This document shows, piece after piece, positions 60,484 to 64,000 of a stretch of 64,000 nucleotides of DNA. The DNA is from Wocania_A spongiicola. GTDB lineage: Bacteria; Bacteroidota; Bacteroidia; Flavobacteriales; Flavobacteriaceae. The notes beneath the pieces were generated by a model, which saw only the letters and a list, made by a program, of their open reading frames with translations, was not told the DNA's origin and did not search any database. A program made the translations under genes and the position numbers. Every line of letters starts with the position of its first letter. Within the stretch, counting starts at the first letter, position 1. Where the stretch lies: positions 248,001 through 312,000 of the forward strand of contig NZ_JAMFLZ010000002.1 of assembly GCF_023502325.1 (NCBI RefSeq). The letters run 5' to 3'.

Positions 60484-60645
60484 ATGAGTAAAAGAACATT
60501 TCAGCCTTCTAAAAGAAAGAGAAGAAACAAACATGGTTTCAGAGAAAGAATGGCTTCTGCTAACGGTAGAAAAGTATTAGCGCGTAGAAGAGCTAAAGGA
60601 AGAAAAAAATTATCTGTGTCATCTGAAACTAGACATAAGAAATAA
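60484..60645 (+). CDS. rpmH: Ribosomal protein bL34
   Basis: A 53-residue, very basic large-subunit protein: MSKRTFQPSKRKRRNKHGFRER, then ANGRKVLARRRAKGRKKLSVS. It matches the bL34 family over its full length. In many bacteria rpmH lies near dnaA and oriC next to rnpA; here the next gene is carB, as often seen in flavobacteria. A strong promoter precedes it and a terminator follows. Confidence 0.95.
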   Translation: MSKRTFQPSKRKRRNKHGFRERMASANGRKVLARRRAKGRKKLSVSSETRHKK

Positions 60646-60665
60646 TGATTAACAATTGTTGATAA

Positions 60666-60700
60666 TAAAAAGGTGTTACTTAACGGTAATGCCTTTTTTT
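60666..60700 (+). terminator. Intrinsic terminator of rpmH
   Basis: Stem AAAAAGGTGTTAC / GTAATGCCTTTTT with two mismatches or G-U pairs, followed by a T-run, 20 bp after the rpmH stop. Confidence 0.8.
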
Positions 60701-60715
60701 ATATCTGTTGATTAC

Positions 60716-60723
60716 TATTTTTG
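60716..60723 (+). promoter_or_regulatory. Putative -7 box of carB
   Basis: TATTTTTG fully matches TAnnTTTG; the predicted start near 60727 leaves about 33 nt to the carB ATG. No -33 TTTG at the usual distance, where the rpmH terminator lies. Confidence 0.45.
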
Positions 60724-60759
60724 TAACGAATTAAAATCCAACATATAACTAAAATAAAA

Positions 60760-63612
60760 ATGCCGAAAAACGAAAAACTAAAATCTATTTTAATTATAGG
60801 GTCAGGACCAATTGTTATTGGTCAAGCTTGTGAATTTGACTATTCTGGATCACAGTCTTTGCGTTCTTTAAAAGAAGATGGAATTGAAACAGTCTTAATC
60901 AACTCAAATCCAGCAACAATTATGACAGATCCTTCTATGGCAGATCATGTCTACTTGTTGCCGTTAACAACAAAATCTATTATTCAAATTTTAAAAGAAC
61001 ACCCACAAATTGATGCGGTTTTACCAACAATGGGAGGTCAAACAGCTTTGAACTTATGTATTGAAGCTGATGACAAGGGGATTTGGAAAGATTTTGATGT
61101 AAAAATGATTGGTGTTGATATTAATGCAATTAATGTTACCGAAGATAGAGAGCAATTTAGAGAATTGATGGGCAAAATTGGTGTGCCAATGGCACCTCAA
61201 GCTACGGCAACATCTTTTTTAAAAGGAAAGGAAATTGCACAAGAGTTTGGTTTTCCATTAGTAATTCGTTCTTCTTACACATTAGGAGGGGCAGGAGCAT
61301 CAATAGTTTACAAACCAGAAGATTTTGATGAGTTATTGAGTAGAGGTTTAGAAGCATCTCCAATCCATGAAGTGATGATAGATAAAGCAATGATGGGATG
61401 GAAGGAATATGAGCTTGAGTTACTTAGAGATAAAAACGATAATGTTGTAATTATTTGTTCTATAGAAAACATGGACCCAATGGGCATCCATACGGGAGAT
61501 TCTATTACTGTAGCTCCAGCTATGACATTATCTGATAAAACCTATCAAAAAATGCGTGATATGTCAATACATATGATGCGTTCTATTGGAGATTTTGAAG
61601 GAGGTTGTAACGTGCAATTTGCTGTTTCTCCTGATGAAAAAGAAGACATTATAGCTATTGAAATTAACCCACGTGTTTCTCGTTCCTCAGCATTAGCAAG
61701 TAAAGCAACAGGGTACCCAATTGCAAAAGTAGCAACAAAGTTAGCCATTGGTTATTCTTTAGATGAGTTAGAAAATCAAATTACAAAGTCTACATCAGCT
61801 TTATTTGAACCTACATTAGATTATGTAATTGTAAAGATTCCTCGTTGGAATTTTGATAAATTTGAAGGTTCAGACAGAACTTTAGGCCTGCAAATGAAAG
61901 CTGTAGGTGAGGTTATGGGTATTGGAAGATCGTTTCAAGAAGCATTACACAAAGCGACACAGTCCCTTGAAATTAAGCGAAACGGTTTAGGAGCAGACGG
62001 AAAAGAGAATAAGAATTATGATCAGATTATTGAAAAACTAACTCATGCTTCTTGGGATAGAGTCTTCATAATTTATGATGCTATCAGAATGGGAATTCCA
62101 TTAAGCAGAATTCATGAAATCACAAAAATAAATATGTGGTTTTTAAAGCAATATGAAGAGCTACATTTTCTTAACAATGAAATTTCAACATTTACAATTG
62201 ATACTATAGAGAAGGATTTACTTCTTGAAGCCAAACAAAAAGGTTATGGAGATAGGCAAATAGCACATATGTTGGGTTGTTTAGAAAGTCAAGTTTATAA
62301 CAAACGTGAAGTGCTTGGTGTAAATCGAGTTTATAAACTAGTTGATACTTGCGCCGCAGAATTTAAGGCTAAAACACCATATTACTATTCTACTTTTGAA
62401 AGTGATATGGAAACTGCTGATGGAAACCGATATGCTGATAATGAAAGTGTAGTTACAGATAAGAAAAAAATTATCGTTTTAGGATCTGGACCTAATAGAA
62501 TAGGGCAAGGAATTGAGTTTGATTATTGTTGTGTACATGGCGTTTTAGCAGCAGCTGAATGTGGGTACGAAACTATTATGATTAACTGTAACCCTGAAAC
62601 AGTTTCAACTGATTTTGATACTGCTGATAAATTATATTTCGAGCCTGTTTTTTGGGAGCATATATATGATATTATTAAGCATGAAAAACCAGAAGGCGTC
62701 ATTGTACAGTTAGGTGGGCAAACCGCCTTAAAACTTGCTGAAAAATTAACGAAATACGGTATTAAAATAATAGGAACAAGTTTTGAATCTTTAGATTTAG
62801 CTGAAGACAGAGGACATTTTTCTAAATTATTAAAAGAAAATAATATCCCATATCCAGAATTTGATATTGCAACTACAGCTGACGAAGCGGCAGCTATTGC
62901 AGATGTTTTAGACTTCCCAATTCTTGTAAGGCCATCTTATGTTTTAGGAGGGCAAGGCATGAAAATTGTTATTAATAAAGAAGAACTAGAAAAGCATGTT
63001 GTTGATTTATTAAGACGTATGCCTGGGAATCAGTTATTATTAGATCATTATTTAGATGGAGCTATTGAAGCTGAAGCTGATGCTATTTGCGATGGCGAAA
63101 ATGTTTACATCATCGGAATCATGGAACATATTGAACCTTGTGGTATTCATTCGGGAGATAGTAATTCAACCTTGCCTCCATTTAATTTAGGTGAGTTTGT
63201 AATGCAGCAAATTAAAGATCACACTAAAAAAATTGCCTTAGCTTTAAATACCGTGGGATTAATAAATATTCAATTCGCTATTAAAGATGATACAGTTTAC
63301 ATTATTGAAGCAAACCCAAGAGCTTCTCGTACGGTACCATTTATTGCAAAAGCTTATGGCGAGCCTTATGTTAACTATGCTACTAAAGTTATGTTAGGTG
63401 AAAAGAAGATTAAAGATTTTGATTTTAAACCAAAATTAGATGGTTACGCCATTAAGCAGCCTGTATTTTCGTTTAATAAATTCCCTAATGTGAATAAGAA
63501 ACTTGGACCAGAAATGAAAAGTACTGGTGAAAGTATATTATTTATTGATAGTTTGAAAGACGATCAATTTTACGATTTATACTCTAGACGAAAAATGTAT
63601 TTGAGTAAATAA
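60760..63612 (+). CDS. carB: Carbamoyl-phosphate synthase large subunit (short, without MGS domain)
   Basis: Forms carbamoyl phosphate from bicarbonate, ammonia (from CarA) and ATP for arginine and pyrimidine synthesis. The 950-residue protein has both ATP-grasp halves: the first starts SILIIGSGPIVIGQACEFDYSG, the second IIVLGSGPNRIGQGIEFDYCCV. Each carries the GGQTAL and NPR motifs. It ends soon after the second ATP-grasp domain (SRRKMYLSK); the C-terminal allosteric MGS domain of the 1073-residue E. coli enzyme is absent. Short forms like this are familiar in flavobacteria. carA is not in the window. Confidence 0.95.
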   Translation: MPKNEKLKSILIIGSGPIVIGQACEFDYSGSQSLRSLKEDGIETVLINSNPATIMTDPSMADHVYLLPLTTKSIIQILKEHPQIDAVLPTMGGQTALNLCIEADDKGIWKDFDVKMIGVDINAINVTEDREQFRELMGKIGVPMAPQATATSFLKGKEIAQEFGFPLVIRSSYTLGGAGASIVYKPEDFDELLSRGLEASPIHEVMIDKAMMGWKEYELELLRDKNDNVVIICSIENMDPMGIHTGDSITVAPAMTLSDKTYQKMRDMSIHMMRSIGDFEGGCNVQFAVSPDEKEDIIAIEINPRVSRSSALASKATGYPIAKVATKLAIGYSLDELENQITKSTSALFEPTLDYVIVKIPRWNFDKFEGSDRTLGLQMKAVGEVMGIGRSFQEALHKATQSLEIKRNGLGADGKENKNYDQIIEKLTHASWDRVFIIYDAIRMGIPLSRIHEITKINMWFLKQYEELHFLNNEISTFTIDTIEKDLLLEAKQKGYGDRQIAHMLGCLESQVYNKREVLGVNRVYKLVDTCAAEFKAKTPYYYSTFESDMETADGNRYADNESVVTDKKKIIVLGSGPNRIGQGIEFDYCCVHGVLAAAECGYETIMINCNPETVSTDFDTADKLYFEPVFWEHIYDIIKHEKPEGVIVQLGGQTALKLAEKLTKYGIKIIGTSFESLDLAEDRGHFSKLLKENNIPYPEFDIATTADEAAAIADVLDFPILVRPSYVLGGQGMKIVINKEELEKHVVDLLRRMPGNQLLLDHYLDGAIEAEADAICDGENVYIIGIMEHIEPCGIHSGDSNSTLPPFNLGEFVMQQIKDHTKKIALALNTVGLINIQFAIKDDTVYIIEANPRASRTVPFIAKAYGEPYVNYATKVMLGEKKIKDFDFKPKLDGYAIKQPVFSFNKFPNVNKKLGPEMKSTGESILFIDSLKDDQFYDLYSRRKMYLSK

Positions 63613-63637
63613 AAATATTCATTTTAAAGTTTTAAAT

Positions 63638-63667
63638 TAAAAGCCGCTTTTAAGTGGCTTTTTTTAT
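63638..63667 (+). terminator. Intrinsic terminator of carB
   Basis: Stem AAAGCCgC / GtGGCTTT followed by a T-run, 26 bp after the carB stop. Confidence 0.75.
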
Positions 63668-63775
63668 TGGCAAATAATAATAGAATACCTTTCTTTTAAT
63701 ACCCAATACCTTTATTTGATTATCAATTTTATAGGTTTATTACTTATATCATACAAATTTTTATGAAATTAACAG

Positions 63776-63800
63776 AAAACCTTACTAAAAGTAAGGTTTT
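63776..63800. repeat. Perfect 10-bp inverted repeat in the spacer after carB
   Basis: AAAACCTTAC (63776-63785), a 5-base loop and GTAAGGTTTT (63791-63800). It could be a second terminator or a leader structure for the gene at 63870. The rest of the gap (63668-63775, 63801-63869) is AT-rich with no gene. Confidence 0.6.
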
Positions 63801-63869
63801 AGCTTATCTAGGTATCGTTTTTAAGTAGTAACTTTAAGGAGGTCTTTTTATTAACTTTAAAAAAAAATC

Positions 63870-64000
63870 ATGAAAAATGTAGTCATTCTATTTATGCTAT
63901 TAATAACAAACGCTTTGTCTGCTCAATGGACGGAAAACGCCAGTTTGATCTATACTAACACGAATAAAGTAGTTGTTGGAGCCACTACAGTACAAGGAAA
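63870..64000 (+). CDS. Secreted protein, 5' end only (runs off window)
   Basis: The first 43 residues are visible. A signal peptide (MKNVVILFMLLITNALSAQ) is followed by WTENASLIYTNTNKVVVGATTVQG. The W....(S/N)...T..KVVVG.TT pattern resembles the start of Bacteroidota secreted proteins with tail-fibre- or collagen-like repeats (compare N.NVGIGTT), but too little is present for a call. No stop before the window end. Confidence 0.6.
   Translation, partial: MKNVVILFMLLITNALSAQWTENASLIYTNTNKVVVGATTVQG

Noticed and set aside
63835..63843. TAAGGAGGT, identical to a Shine-Dalgarno core
   Set aside because: It is 26 nt from the ATG at 63870, too far for ribosome placement, and no other start codon with a convincing frame follows. 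Bacteroidota rarely use such sites.

Overview
The window is a low-GC chromosomal segment that reads as a member of the Flavobacteriaceae (Bacteroidota), probably marine. The reasons are the many Bacteroidota-type promoters (TAnnTTTG boxes, almost no Shine-Dalgarno sites), the fused CcoN-CcoO oxidase subunit, a 950-residue CarB without its C-terminal regulatory domain, type B ribosomal protein L31, a LETM1-related biofilm protein, several sulfatases, and many lipoproteins. I see no tRNA or rRNA gene, CRISPR array, prophage, transposase or plasmid function.

Layout. 1-4503 (minus strand): the 5' part of lpxD, a Crp-type regulator with an AhpD-like and a DoxX-like gene, a LETM1-related protein and a YceI-like lipoprotein. 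4568-16502: a microaerobic respiration island with hemN and a universal stress protein on plus, and on minus fixI/ccoI, ccoS, fused ccoNO, ccoQ, ccoP, ccoG, ccoH and a TauE/SafE-like membrane protein. It ends with a divergent Fnr-type regulator. Three near-palindromic FNR-type boxes sit in the hemN, ccoS-NO and fixI promoters. Each is exactly 33 bp, centre to centre, upstream of a TAnnTTTG-like box, so this looks like one compact regulon encoded beside its regulator. 16518-21524: a YdeI-like protein, secreted M1 and M28 peptidases and small exported proteins. 21631-29523: a beta-oxidation locus (acyl-CoA dehydrogenase, thiolase, FadB/FadJ-type protein, MarR regulator, acyl-CoA ligase) with a perfect 13-bp inverted repeat just upstream of the marR -7 box.

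29595-33019: two tandem sulfatases. 33179-39057: purL, a frameshifted outer-membrane beta-barrel gene and an RsmB/F-like RNA methyltransferase. 39170-43646 (plus): a third sulfatase, a YHYH protein, a YwqK/MORN-like lipoprotein, an SCO copper chaperone and a BNR-repeat protein. 43687-45307 (minus): ECF sigma factor, a putative membrane anti-sigma protein with a duplicated cytoplasmic motif, and a small exported helical protein. 45604-50831: MsbA-like ABC exporter, phosphosugar mutase, glycosyltransferase and DUF4199 protein. 50989-63612: rpmE2, a GlmU-like protein, a beta-propeller protein, a peptide-binding lipoprotein, mtaB, small lipoprotein and hydrolase genes, a lytic transglycosylase, a TPR protein, rpmH and carB. 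The last 131 bases start a secreted protein that runs off the window.

A structured intergenic repeat of about 82 bp occurs twice (13233-13314 and 36967-37049). Both copies have the same orientation and the same context, with conserved ends and different central hairpins. Functional names rest on motif and family recognition by eye; no database search was run.
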